Below the pieces are notes generated by a model. It did no database searches and was not told the DNA's origin. It saw nothing but the letters and a program-made list of their open reading frames with translations. From Andrena cerasifolii (taxonomy: Eukaryota; Arthropoda; Insecta; Hymenoptera; Andrenidae), in the NCBI RefSeq assembly GCF_050908995.1, contig NC_135121.1, forward strand, positions 4,650,001 to 4,714,000: a stretch of 64,000 nt of DNA, written 5' to 3'. A program made the position numbers and the translations under genes. Below, one piece after another: positions 1 to 11,363 of this stretch; position 1 is the first letter of the stretch; the number at the start of each line of letters is the position of its first letter.

Positions 1-661
1 GTTTTTTTTGGGGGGGGGGAAGGGGATGAAGAGGTGGTTTACTAAAAGGAGGTAAGTGTACAGAAAAGTATAGAAAAAAGTAATGCTGGATAAAATCATA
101 ATTTCTTTTCGAAGACAGGGCCCTAGGGCTTCTGAACAGGGGCCCAATTTTCAGGAAAATAAAGCGGTAGTTTGCTATAAACGGGCTTAGTGTAGTAATA
201 CAGAAAAAAATATACTTTGGATAAAAGCATAATTCTTTTTAAGGATGGGGCCCTGGGTGGGCTTCTGAACAGGGGCCCAATTTTCAGGAAAATAAAGCGA
301 TAGTTTGCTATAAACGGGCTTAGTGTAGTAATACAGAAAAAATATACTTTGAATAAAAGCATAATTCTTTTTAAGGATGGGGCCCTGGGTGGGCCTTCTG
401 AACAGGGGCCCAATTTTCAGGAAAATAAAGCGGTAGTTTGCTATAAACGGGCTTAGTGTAATAATACAGAAGAAAATATACTTTGGATAAAAGCATAATT
501 CTTTTTAAGGATGGGGCCCTGGGTGGGCTTCTGAACAGGGGTCCAATTTTCAGGAAAATAAAGCGGTAGTTTGCTATAAACGGGCTTAGTGTAATAATGC
601 AGAAAAAATATACTTTGGATAAAAGCATAATTCGTTTTAAGGATGGGGCCCTGGGTGGGCC
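1..661. repeat. 133-bp tandem array inside the hAT-type element
   Basis: The landmark CTTCTGAACAGG starts at 129, 262, 395 and 528, with a diverged copy at 661, an exact 133-bp spacing. A more diverged unit fills 1-128. Each unit has a GGGGCCC/GGGCCCT-rich segment and an AT-rich segment containing AATATACTTTGGATAAAA. Because 133 is not a multiple of three, the reading frame rotates with each unit, which argues against a repeated protein. Confidence 0.93.
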
Positions 662-720
662 TTTTGAGCAGAGGCCCAGGTGGCAACTGCTCACCTGCCG
701 CTCTGTTAAATCCGCCACTG
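1..720. mobile_element. hAT-type non-autonomous element, right part (left end outside window)
   Basis: The right terminus TAAATCCGCCACTG (707-720) is identical to the right terminus of the complete element at 30718-31500. The 30 bases before it, starting at the shared motif CCCAGGTGGCAACTGCTCA, also match closely. The complete relative has an inverted 14-bp left end and exact 8-bp target duplications, which are hAT hallmarks. Here the left end lies before base 1, so the target duplication cannot be checked. The interior is almost wholly a tandem array (separate entry). No transposase coding is present; frames on the minus strand stay open only by chance across the repeats. The hAT assignment rests on the relative. 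Confidence 0.8.
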
Positions 721-1063
721 CTTTCATACCTTTTGACTGCCCCCCATATAGAAATGGCGAGGATAGTGACGAGTGTATATGTATTGGATAGAAGACATCG
801 AGCTTAAAGTCAGCGAATACTGTATTTGTAATTTAACACTTTCCGTGGCACTGGTGCTCACACGCCAAGAGATTCGCATCCTGTACACAGTTTTGGCGTG
901 TTTTCACATCATACTTTCTAGAAAGCATCGAAAGTATTGTCTTGGAATCCCCGAATGATTACTTTGAAAACAAGCTCAGCTCGGAGTCCGCTTTATATAA
1001 AACTTTTCCGGCAAACCACCGTCCGGGGAGGACTGATTGCCTCAGAGCATTTTTCAAAACCTT
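721..1063. other. Unassigned spacer
   Basis: This is the right flank of the hAT-type element. I see no gene, RNA gene or repeat structure in it. Confidence 0.5.
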
Positions 1064-1420
1064 AAACCACTTAAGAGGTTACGCTCAGTCAGGTGGCCGA
1101 AAAAGGTGCGATATTTGAGAATTTTTTTCTCAAAAACTATAAAACTTTATTCAAAAAATCTTTTTGTGTTTGAAAGGTAGTACATTTAGCTATGTCTCTG
1201 AATTTTTGCGATAAAAAATATTTATTAATAACAATATTATTTACAATCCCCTTGGTGTCCTGTTCCGAAAATCGACATTTTACGTTCGAACATTTGCCAT
1301 TTTGTCCTAAATCAATTTTTCGAAAGACCCTTCGTCCGAGGACTAGATAATTTAATATATTAACTAATTTTTTTTGAATTTTCGATTTTAGATAATCCAC
1401 GTCCGAGTAATCGTGGTCAC
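1064..1420 (+). repeat. Dispersed repeat, copy A (partner 54234-54490)
   Basis: Both copies begin with the order ACCACTTAAG, then GCTCAGTCAGG, then an A/T-rich TTTTTTCTCAAAA-type stretch and an AAAATATTTATTAATAAC block. Identity is moderate with indels, so the insertions are old. The element ends are not defined: both copies have TTAA near the left edge, but the bases before it (ACCAC) are also shared, so TTAA is not clearly a target duplication. Confidence 0.6.
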
Positions 1421-4347
1421 TGCAAAACTATGCACTCGCTGTGGGCGAGATAAGCGAAATCACTTGTTGGCCAAAAACGTATATCACACTCTCGCACTGC
1501 GTGATAAGGCCATCAAACAGTGCACACTGTGTCAGGCACTACTGTAGCGTGCATTCCACGCGGAATATAAAATCTGAAAGCTCAATTCCGCCGATAAGGA
1601 ATCCGCATGTCTTGAAATAAATATTCACATGAAAAGAATTTTGCGAAAAGTGCAATATAAAATCTAAGTAAAAAGGTTCTATTTTCTACTCTGAAAACGA
1701 TCTGGAAAGAATACAGACAAATGCAGATACAGAATGCAGAAGTACATATTTCAGTAGAAACGCCAGTGAGAATTTTTCAAGCGGTTTCCTGAATTCTGCA
1801 TACTCCTGGCATAAGCTTACTGAATAAAGCATGAACGTATGTACATATGTATGCACACAATACAGAAACGTTATGCTCCATCGAACTGTACTGAATGTTG
1901 GGATAAAACTCTAAATCTCCCAAGTTTTAATTAAAGCTTTTGAGTTTTCATGAAACTGTGTATATCATAAGATCAGTCCTAATTTATAACAATTATAAAG
2001 ACTATAAACTAATCGTTGTATTTTCTCTTGAGAAATGCAATTCCTTTTTTTCATCAAGGAACTGGGCAACTTGTGAAATGCTCATGAAAGTCATCAGATT
2101 AAAATCGCAACTACAGAAGGTGGCCAAATTATTATAAGTACTTAAACAAAAAGGTTTGAGTTTTTGTAAGGTTAAGGGATGGAATGGCTGTAGGTATCTC
2201 TGCGAAAAATGGTAGCAAAAAATATTTTAAAAACGCATTTTGACGCTTGAGGTTTCTGGTTTTTGAATCAAGGACTCAACGTTTTTTGCACCCATCATGA
2301 TACTGTTTTATCAAGATGAAGCGCAGGAAACGAAGTTTTAGAAATTTTATACTAGTTTGAACGTATGCCCGGGCCAAACGATTTTTTTCCCGGTAAATCC
2401 AATGAAGAGCTCTTATAGAGCAAGCATTTCTCTTTAATTTCGTTTGTTGGTTTTGTTGTATGATTTTTTTTTGACCGAGTTATTCGCGAGCAAAGTGAAA
2501 AAGGTACTTTTCACTTTGAACACCTATAATTAGCGAACTCATGATCGTAGACAATTTTTCATGAGTGTTTTGGAAAGCTAGGAAAGTTTCCTTTCAGAAC
2601 TTTTAGTTGCCAATTTATGATTGTTTTTTAATCGTGTTAAATCCATTTTAAATTTATTCCAAAAACTGACGAAAATGTTTTTGAGTATAATAATTTGCCC
2701 ACCCTCTGTAAATAGTGGTGGCTTCATTATCTAGATGCGGAGACGTGCAGGCGTGGGTTTGTACAGTATAAGCTACTTAGCGGACTGCAGCGCAGGGCGG
2801 AAAATTTCCGGCGAAAGAAATTGAAAACGCTACCAAAATGTTTTCATTTTGGCTGTTTTGACCGGGTGATCCTTAAAGGCTTAAGACAACTTTGAATACA
2901 ATCCACGTTTTTCGTGTAGAAAATTATCAATAACTCATGTGAGTTGCCATATTGAATTAGTTTTAAAATTTTCTCAACTCTCTTATATTGAAGTATTGAT
3001 GATATTTCACGAAAAGGGCGGCAGTCACTTGTTACCCTAGGAGCGCCAGATCTGAAAATCCGCCACCGAAGACACGTAATATTATGAAGTATATTAGAAT
3101 AAAATTATTGCCTATCATTTTGAAAAAAGGCTATCAAAGGCATGTAATTAGAGTATTTCCCTAACCAACAAAATTTTTGGATTCTTCCTTTTTACATTTT
3201 TTGATAGCCCCAGATTAGTGTTGAGATAAATTTAGACTGGTAAGTCAATGCATGTGTTCATAATATCAAATAAATATGAGTTTCAACTTTGATGCTGATT
3301 TCCCGAAAATACTTTTTTGGAAACGGTGTGCATGATTACTCAAAAACTAAGGCACTTATAGTCGTGAAACTTTGCTAGCCGTTTAATTACACGTGGAGCT
3401 CTGGTATGAACCACGGAAAAGACTGCTGAAATTCTAGTTCCTTTTCTTTTTCATATTTTATCAAAAACTTTGTGCTTCTTTTCGGTTATATGAAACCAAA
3501 GTATCTAAAATGGAGTCAAATTAATTTTTATGGTAATGATAGTGGTTCATACCAGAACTACTCTCATACTGATTGTGTAGAAATAAATGGTTTTACCACA
3601 GAGCCCACCATTCCAGCAGGAGAGTGCACACAACACGAGCGGGTCCTTGATTAGGCTTTTAATTGAAAGGCCCAGAAAATCCTAATTTTATTTTCGTTTT
3701 TCAAAAACCATGAGCTGTTAGGAATCTGTTTTTCATCAATAAAAAGAATCTATCATTGTTTTCCATGCGCAATTGTTAGTTTAGTTGTTACAGCTCTGCA
3801 AACATACGCTACATTGAACCGCCCCAGGGCGGCATTCCGCTTAAACAATAACGGATATCGATCACAACTTATGGTATACATTAACGTGTTACAATTTTCC
3901 AAAGGTGCTATTTTGATGTAACTTTTCTCGCCTCCTTGGTTCTTAAATCTATTCATCTAAGTGATCTGTATGCTAAATTTTAGACAAATTTAATAAAATT
4001 TAGGGGTTGCACAGTTTTATCACTAGGGTAGACCTGGGGCGGTAGTAAAACTTTGGCATTGGAATACGATTACGCAGGAACTATTACATTTACAACAATA
4101 ACTCTTATACGGAAATGTTACTTATCTGACATCATTGAGTCACAACAGTTCCACTATATGTCAAGTAGTATCCAAGTTATTAATAAAAAATGAGAAGCGG
4201 AGTGTTATATCCCTAAAGTTACAGTGCAAAGTATTACAACCGTCTCTGACCCCGGGTGGATTGTAACACTGTATGGATTCTATGCAAACAAAACAATATT
4301 ATTCGCCTTCTTTAACACTATTCGGTTCTGTTGCGGTACAACTGACC
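1421..4347. other. AT-rich spacer without recognisable genes
   Basis: No convincing coding region is visible. Two small inverted repeats occur: an 11-bp arm pair CAAAGTGAAAA/TTTTCACTTTG at 2491-2518 (6-nt loop), and 15-bp arms TCTGGTATGAACCAC (3400-3414) and its complement (3542-3556). Neither has clear mobile-element ends. Confidence 0.5.
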
Positions 4348-4355
4348 CCGACTGC

Positions 4356-4552
4356 CAGGGATCGGCGGGCTTAAGCTACGCTGATGGAGGGGGAAGCACC
4401 TACAGGAGCGGTGGTAATGGGTTGGCCGCGGTGTCGGTTCGCGTTGGCGCCACTTGGCTGGCTTGGCGCTGTCGTCAGTTCACGCACACATTACCACCGC
4501 TCCTGTAGGTGTTTCCCCCTCCATCAGCGTAGCTTAAGCCCGCCGATCCCTG
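4356..4552. mobile_element. hAT-type palindromic MITE (197 bp)
   Basis: The terminal inverted repeats start CAGGGATCGGCGGGC and extend about 64 bp on each side (4356-4419 and 4489-4552) with few mismatches, leaving a GC-rich loop of about 70 bp. The flanks carry a perfect 8-bp direct repeat CCGACTGC (4348-4355 and 4553-4560). A CAGGG terminus with an 8-bp duplication is typical of hAT. It has no coding capacity, so it would need a transposase in trans. Confidence 0.88.
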
Positions 4553-5395
4553 CCGACTGCCGATGTTACAATCGGCCCCGACCATGCTTTTGAACTTCAA
4601 TTATAAATTGTGACTAACGAGAAAAGTGCTAAGTAACGATCAGTATTACTTTAAAAGGGTCAGCTTACAGATTAAAAAGAAGCACATACTTGCAAAGGAA
4701 GTGTTTAGAATACAATTATAAGTCAGTAAGAATAAGTTACTTTAGAGCAGCGCAGTCCAAGGTCGCTCCCGCGGGAGCTTGGGGTTCTCCCACTCTCGTC
4801 CGCGTTGTCAGGGATACCGCGCGACGCTAACCGCGATGACGCTAGCGCGGTCTCCTTGACAACGGAAGGCACGCTGTGCGAGAGAAAGATTGGAAGGGGA
4901 AGCAGGCGCGTGAGGGGCCCCTACGCTCGGCAGCGCTGCTTTAGAGTATCGAAAAGTTATTTTGTTCGCTATCCATGTCTATTGCGTATCTATACTGCTG
5001 GGACATGGATGTATGTATTCCAAATGTCATTGTTTATCATACATCTAAAATTGATGTTAATATCCATTATATTTTTTGAGATATTAACGTGTTACATTCG
5101 CCCCCCTGTTATTACCGCCCCTGGTCTACCGTACTTATTTTCGCTTTTTCAGGTTCTAAAAATGTGGGTAAAATAATGAGGTACAGAATTTGTATAGGTG
5201 TGAACAATAATAATCATAATAAAATGTAAATTTATCTAAGTCTAAGTCCTCTTTCAAGTCTAGTTTCTTTTTTAAGGACTTGAGAATAAAAATAATTATC
5301 ATTGGAAATCGTGTTTCCTTAGTCTATTATATATTATTTAGTATGCAAAGTGTGCAACCTTTAAATAGTACCCAATCTTCCTAAAATTTGTCAGA
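4553..5395. other. Spacer with a GC-rich patch
   Basis: A GC-rich patch at about 4744-4950 contains the near-palindrome CCAAGGTCGCTCCCGCGG...CTTGG (4758-4783). The rest is AT-rich. No gene is recognised. Confidence 0.45.
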
Positions 5396-5397
5396 TA

Positions 5398-5622
5398 CAG
5401 TGAATCCCCGTTATGTGCTCGTTTTTGCCTCCCGTTGACAGCCCGGCGACTACCCCACCATTTCTTGGAAACCTGCGGCCGAGAGTGAGAGACCCGACAA
5501 CGAACGAGAGGAAACGAAAGAGTCGACACAGCCACTGGCCGCGCGGAATCATGTCCGCAGCTCACTATGAGCCCACCCCCCTCCCCAGCCCCGTTCGACG
5601 GACTCATAACGGGCGATTACTG
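5398..5622. mobile_element. pogo-like MITE (225 bp), TA target
   Basis: The left end CAGTGAATCCCCGTTATG and the inverted right end (CGGACTCATAACGGGCGATTACTG) are flanked by TA at 5396-5397 and 5623-5624. The interior is highly similar to the insertion at 58439-58659, including GAAACGAAAGAGTCGACACA, so the two are copies of one family. TA duplications and CAGT...CGTTA ends fit the Tc1/mariner superfamily, pogo/Tigger-like branch. No transposase is encoded. Confidence 0.88.
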
Positions 5623-5624
5623 TA

Positions 5625-6084
5625 TTATAGTTCCATCGTGCTGATTTTTATTATGTATGACAATGTGATTCAATTCACAGAAAATGACTCATATTAATAC
5701 ATATGTATATCTTCACTAACAGAAGCAAAAACTTGATATAAAATACTTTTATGCAAATAATTTTGCAGAAACATTATACTGCTTTTGATATGCTACAAGG
5801 TACTATTTACAGAAGCTGAAGAAAATCAATAGGGATGTAATGAAAAAGCGATATTCTGTGAGTGAGTGGAAATGGAATTTAAAATTATGCAATTATTGCA
5901 ACAGTATTTAACGTTGTAATGTCCACATAATTTTAATGTTAACACGAGCATATGGTTCTTGGATTTACTGTATTCTTTTTGTATTAATAGAAATCAGGGC
6001 ATGAGCAAAGTAAAAATAAAATGTCATATTTTAATTTTAACCTTATAATATGAAACACTCTAGTATATACATATAGTAACCGGC
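5625..6084. other. AT-rich spacer
   Basis: Simple AT-rich sequence. I see no gene or repeat end here. Confidence 0.45.
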
Positions 6085-6088
6085 TTAA

Positions 6089-6781
6089 GGTGATCTTTAG
6101 GAATTAATTAAAGGAAAACTACTATATATAATTTCATGGAACTTTTTGCATTGTATTAAGGATGTCTTAAATTATAGAAATATATTTTTTGTTTTATAAT
6201 TAATCATTACAGACGGCGCTGGGGAGTCGTTAAAGACAAGGCGTCAAAAAATTGATCCACATCGGTGGGACCTGTATGTCCAAAAGTTATTACCCGATTC
6301 GACTGAAATTTGTCTTATTTTGAAGAATATACTTTTGGCTAGGGGGGAAACCAGAAAAAAATTACAAGAAGGACATTTCTTAGAAAATAACGACACTTGA
6401 AGTTTGAAATCACCTTTTCAATATATTTTTCGTCCTTTCAACGCCTTTAAAATTTACAAATTTTTCAATTTTTGTATTTTTCTGGTTTCCCTCGTAGCCA
6501 GAAGTATATTCTTCAAAATAAAAAAAGTTTCAGTCGAATCGTATAGTAACTTTTGGAGATACAGGTTCCATCGTTTTGAGAACTCTGTTTCAAGAAAAAC
6601 GCGTTTAAAGTTTTACGTGGGCGCCGAGTGGCCGGTTGTTGCCCATGCATTTGCCGCTACTCAAGTGCCTATAACTTCGGGAATTTTCCGAATTTCAACA
6701 AATCCTTTTAAACACGTATTCCTAAAAGGTCGAACATTCGAAAAATGAAATAAAAATCGACTTTTAGACCGGAAGGTCCCC
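6089..6781 (+). mobile_element. TTAA-flanked non-autonomous element, copy 1
   Basis: This copy is bounded by TTAA at 6085-6088 and 6782-6785. It is strongly similar over its length to 41943-42672 (same orientation) and to the reverse complement of 40365-41071. The right end reads ...GACCGGAAGGTCCCC. The left end starts directly at GGTGATCTTTAGGAATTA and lacks about 30 bp present in the other copies, so its TIR is incomplete. The interior folds back: segments near 6270-6365 and 6476-6570 are inverted copies of each other (TATACTTTTGGCTAGGGG against its complement). TTAA targets occur in piggyBac and Sola3; no transposase remains to decide between them. Confidence 0.8.
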
Positions 6782-6785
6782 TTAA

Positions 6786-7866
6786 GTAACAGTCTCCAGT
6801 TCAACACAGAATATGTGCATATGCGTACGAATTGTGCAGCCGAAAATCAAATTCGCCAGTCCATGCGTGCACCGTTTCAATTACTTTTTCACTCGAATGC
6901 GCGCAAATTTGACGAAAACCCTAAAAGTTTAAACGATGAAGTGTCCTATAAAAAATATTGTTCCATTTTTCACCTTATATTTTCCTGGAGAATCGTCTAC
7001 CGCTCAGTATTTATATGTATGGAATAAAAATCTTAACCATTATGAAAAATGTTTATCAACGCAAGCGATATAAATTTAACGTGGAAGGCAAAGGATATTG
7101 TTTCAAGCGCTGCTTTAATAAAGAATTCTTATTGATTTTCATTGACTTGCCTAGGAGTCTGCAGCAAACAAAGAAGTACAGTGGAGCTGTTAGACTTGGG
7201 GTGATGAGAGATGGAGGAGGGTGAGGGAACTGCCGAGGGATTCCTAACTACAATCCACTGTACCATTCCTTTCCTCTTCTTCGTCCCCGTCACATAGGGC
7301 TTTGTAATTTTAATTATTTCATTAGTGGAAATCCTTCGAATATACAAAAGAGGTGCAGCGTAGAAGGTGAGATGCCGTTGTTCCTCCAACTCAAGAGAAT
7401 TCGTCGACGTCGTCGACAACGACGACAGGGAGTTCTGTTTTTCTTGCAGAGGTGTTTTCTCTTCGTTCGCAGTTTCCCCTTTCTGACAGTTTCGTCTCCT
7501 TTTATTTTCAGATTTGTCGATGTCCGTACCACTTGACTTATACAGCAGCTAGCTTTCCGGCTACCTTTTATTCGCTTTCGATTCGAATCAAATATTAACG
7601 TTTACATTTAAAACGTTTTTGAACCAAAGTCGAGGTACTGTTTAGATGGCTGTTCATTAATAATTCTTTGACTACGGACAAGCACTATTGCCTTCCCTGC
7701 TTATTTCGCGAAAATTAGGAAGAACGTAATATAGCTGCTTGAATAATAAAAATATTATTTTGTAGGTACTTGTTGTTGTATATGCTTGCATAGTTATTAG
7801 TGAATTTTAATTACATTGGTGAAAAAAGCATTGCATTCTGAGTAGATAATGTTTTTACTTATTACT

Positions 7867-7868
<2 letters not shown>
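6786..7868. other. Spacer with a short low-complexity CG/AC patch
   Basis: A GTCGACGTCGTCGACAACG-type patch lies near 7399-7424. Frames read across it on the minus strand give arginine-rich peptides without domain features. No gene is supported. Confidence 0.45.
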
Positions 7869-7900
<32 letters not shown>

Positions 7901-8396
7901 TATGATCATATGATCATATAATCATATAATCATATAATCATATAATGATATAATGATATAATCATGTAATCATGTAATCATATAATCATATAATCATATA
8001 ATCATATAATCATATAATCATATAATCATATAATCATATAATCATATAATCATATAATCATATAATCATATAATCATATAATCATATAATCATATAATCA
8101 TATAATCATATAATCATATAATCATATAATCATATAATCATATAATCATATAATCATATAATCATATAATCATATAATCATATAATCATATAATCATATA
8201 ATCATATAATCATATAATCATATAATCATATAATCATATAATCATATAATCATATAATCATATAATCATATAATCATATAATCATATAATCATATAATCA
8301 TATAATCATATAATCATATAATCATATAATCATATAATCATATAATCATATAATCATATAATCATATAATCATATAATCATATAATCATATAATCA
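7869..8396. repeat. (AT)15 followed by a roughly 62-unit ATCATATA microsatellite
   Basis: (AT)n occupies 7869-7898. After it an 8-base unit ATCATATA repeats almost perfectly to about 8395. The first units carry variants (CATATGAT, AATGATAT, AATCATGT) and the remaining 400 bp are essentially homogeneous. This suggests recent expansion from the 3' side. The unit is close to self-complementary (TATGATCATA-like), so the array can form cruciforms. Confidence 0.97.
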
Positions 8397-8680
8397 TTTT
8401 TAGGAGAAAAAGGAACCTGTAGACATGAATATTTTTCCAATTTTTTTTTACAGTTGTGTTTGGTTAATCAAAAGACAACTACCCCGCACGCAGGCCAACT
8501 GAAAGTTCAAATTTAAATTTTCCGCTCCGCCCTAGTAGGTATCTCTCCATCGTTAACACCCATCAGTCAAGCTCCTTACGTATAGAAATCAGAACTGAGT
8601 TTACAGTACGATAATGAGGTGAATTTTTTGTTATCTTAAGCTTGCAATTTGCAGCTAACAAAGGCGCGCCATGATTATTT

Positions 8681-8833
8681 GAGGCATTGAGAGCACAAAT
8701 GGACTAACCCCACATTTTTTGCGAAATTGAGTTCGTAGCAATAATGTGTTCTAATATGCTGTACTAATCGTATGAAATAGGAAAACTGAATTTTTTTAAA
8801 TGTGAGTTAGTCCGTTTTTGTTCTCAATGCCTC
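8681..8833. mobile_element. Palindromic MITE-like element (about 153 bp)
   Basis: The left arm GAGGCATTGAGAGCACAAAT and the right arm ending ...GTTCTCAATGCCTC are inverted over about 53 bp with a handful of mismatches, separated by a 45-bp AT-rich loop. ATTT flanks both sides (8677-8680 and 8834-8837), a possible 4-bp target duplication. The superfamily is not resolved. Confidence 0.6.
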
Positions 8834-8837
8834 ATTT

Positions 8838-9582
8838 CATGTAAAGAAACTTACAATGCAATCAGAATCAGTAAAAAGCATAAGGTATTAGCTCAAGAAG
8901 TAAAAATTAGTAAAATCATTATTACATTATTTCGCACCGCATTCCATAATTTTTATAACAATTTGCACATGCTGTTGTAAAATCTTTCAATATATTTAAA
9001 GAATTACGGTCTTTATGTTTCTCGTTAACGTTTATTGAGAGATTTATCCGAATTATTAATGGATTCCTGAGGGTTTTCCGATGAAAACGAGTTCAAGCAT
9101 GACCTCATTTGCGTTATTTTTAATTATATGTGGTATGTAATTATTGACATCTAGAATTTAAAAGTAATGTGAATCACGTGCAAATTCCTCGAAACATACT
9201 AAAGCAATATGACGGTTGGTATTATTTTCCCATTTAGTTAATGCTCTTCGCCTCTATTAAACGCAGAACTCGATGATAGTTAGCGCAAAAGAAATGTATT
9301 ATAATAATTATAAAAAATTGCTTTTAGAAACTCTGGTTTATTTTCTTTTTTAACAGAAACGATAGGAAAAGAGGGAATTTTGTGAAAAATAGAATGGGAA
9401 CAAAGGAATATAAATACATACTGTAGGTAATATGTTACAGAAAGTAAATACTCATGTATTTATTTTATTCGTGTAAATTAGAAAAAGCTTTTTATACGAT
9501 AAAATAAGTATAAACCTTATTGCGACTTTATTTTCTTATATTTGCTAGTACAGACAAGAACTACACTGCGTATATGTACATA
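8838..9582. other. AT-rich spacer
   Basis: No gene, RNA gene or clear repeat end is visible. Confidence 0.45.
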
Positions 9583-9584
9583 TA

Positions 9585-10700
9585 CAGGGTCATCCGTTAA
9601 AAATGCAACCTACGCGCGCGCGAACAGACGAAATGGCAACACCGCCTCACGGACGCATTCCGCTACAACCAATCGCGCCAGCGACCGCTGGACAGCAGTG
9701 ATGCTCGAACATTGAAAATTTTAGGATGATCTCTTTCAAATTAACCTCGCAAAGAGCTGTGCGGAATTTTCCGGCCCAGGTAAGCGAGCCGCGTGCTCCG
9801 CTTTTATGATAGGTTTACCACTCGCACCCTAGATCATTGTAATGAGGTTTGAAAACATTGTCTACTGGTTTCGTATCCGTCTTAATTTAAAATTGTTTAG
9901 TTACGACAGGGTTGACCGCGGCGCTATACCCCTGTATGGAGAGATTTTTCGCCACCTGCATGTAAAAGCCACAATAATGGCGCATCGTTCCAAAAATGAC
10001 ATTAACAGAAGCCGGTATAGGCGTATATGAAAACATTCAGACACAACAATTGTAGAAAAAAAAGCAAACACCACTACAATCAAAGACACGTCCTGTTAGT
10101 TACCCGCTACATCCGATCTATGCATGCCCTGCATTAAGGATACAATTATGCAAAAGAAAACCAGAACAATAAATTCTGAGGTTTGCAGAACTAACACATA
10201 ATTGAATAAAAATTTAATTTCTCAATTTATGAAAGTAATGATATAGAAACAACCATAGATTTTAGAAAGAGCATTAAATACAGTATTAAATAAACGGTTT
10301 TCAAAAGCTTTTCATAAAAATTATAAAGTTAAAAATTGATAAAAGAAAAATTAAGTAAACGTAAAATATTTTAAATTATCCATTATTAAGAGGGAATAAT
10401 TTTTTCTCATTTTTCGGCCCAAATTGCAATCCGATATCTTGTATAGTTCAACAGTTATACGAAAATGGCCCCAAATTCTTCAACCCGGGCCGGAAAACGC
10501 CGCACAACTCTTTACGACGTTAATTTGAAGAGACTATCCTAAAATTTTCGAAGCTCGGGCATCACTGCTGTCCAGCGGTCGCTGGCAGCCGTCTGAACGC
10601 CGGGCCGGTGAATGGTTGTAGTGGAATGCGTCCGTGAGGCGGTGTTGCCATTTTCGTCTGTTCGCGCGCGCGTAGGTTGCAGTTTTAACGGATGACCCTG
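9585..10700. mobile_element. Long-TIR mariner-like non-autonomous element (1.1 kb)
   Basis: The ends read CAGGGTCATCCGTTAAAA and its complement, with near-identical inverted repeats of about 200 bp continuing inward (shared CAGCGACCGCTGGACAGCAG). TA flanks both ends (9583-9584 and 10701-10702). The second family member at 58358-59339 also has TA on both sides, which supports TA as the duplication. The central part (about 9800-10450) is AT-rich and encodes no transposase. The 8 bases outside are also nearly the same (TACATATA and TACGTATA), probably by chance in AT-rich DNA. Confidence 0.85.
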
Positions 10701-10702
10701 TA

Positions 10703-11361
10703 CGTATATAATACATAAGATGCCTAGCTGTATCGCACATACGCAGGTAATGAACTGTCAAACTAAATCTAATATGAAATTCCAGGTAGCTGAAAGTTAT
10801 GAGCGAGTTTTACTGTAGCGACCTCGAAGAGAAGGGTTTACAAGTTAACTTAACGGCCCTTCTCGGTAAAATTGCGGGAAAACATAGGTGACTTTTATGA
10901 TTTTTCTAGAAAAAAAGTATACAATGTAAGGGTCTAAAAGTTTTTGCACTTTATTCTGCTACAAATGCAGAGTATAAAAAAACTTATTTCATGTTTCCCG
11001 CTCCTACCTCTAATGTGCAAAAACACCTATTTTTAAAGCCCTCGTTGGTCCCCATAGCTGCCTGTAAAATCTGTACTGTTAGGAATTTCGTTCTAAAATT
11101 TTACCTGGTTATTCTTCAGATGTTGTAGGATGCAAATATGCAAAAGCTTTGTTTTACTTTTTGACCGGGAAGTGTCCTAATACATTGGAAAATGTAATTA
11201 GATGATCGATTTTGAAAATTGCACTTGTTCAGCAATGATGGTTTCATCATTCATTACAACATCTTCACACTTACAACAGTAAGATCGGTTTCTCAATTTC
11301 CCTTTATTTAGCACGATTAAAGAATCGATATTTCAGTTCGTGACTTATTTTCATATTACGA
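10703..11361. other. AT-rich spacer
   Basis: No gene or repeat end is recognised between the mariner-like element and the GGG-ended element. Confidence 0.45.
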
Positions 11362-11363
11362 TA

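Noticed and set aside
123..727. Overlapping minus-strand frames with repeated peptides
   Set aside because: They are translations of the 133-bp array, whose length shifts the frame each unit, so no single repeated protein is encoded.
9577..10708. 8-bp target duplication (TACATATA/TACGTATA) for the long-TIR element
   Set aside because: There is one mismatch in AT-rich DNA, and the sister element at 58358 shares only TA, so TA is the better reading.
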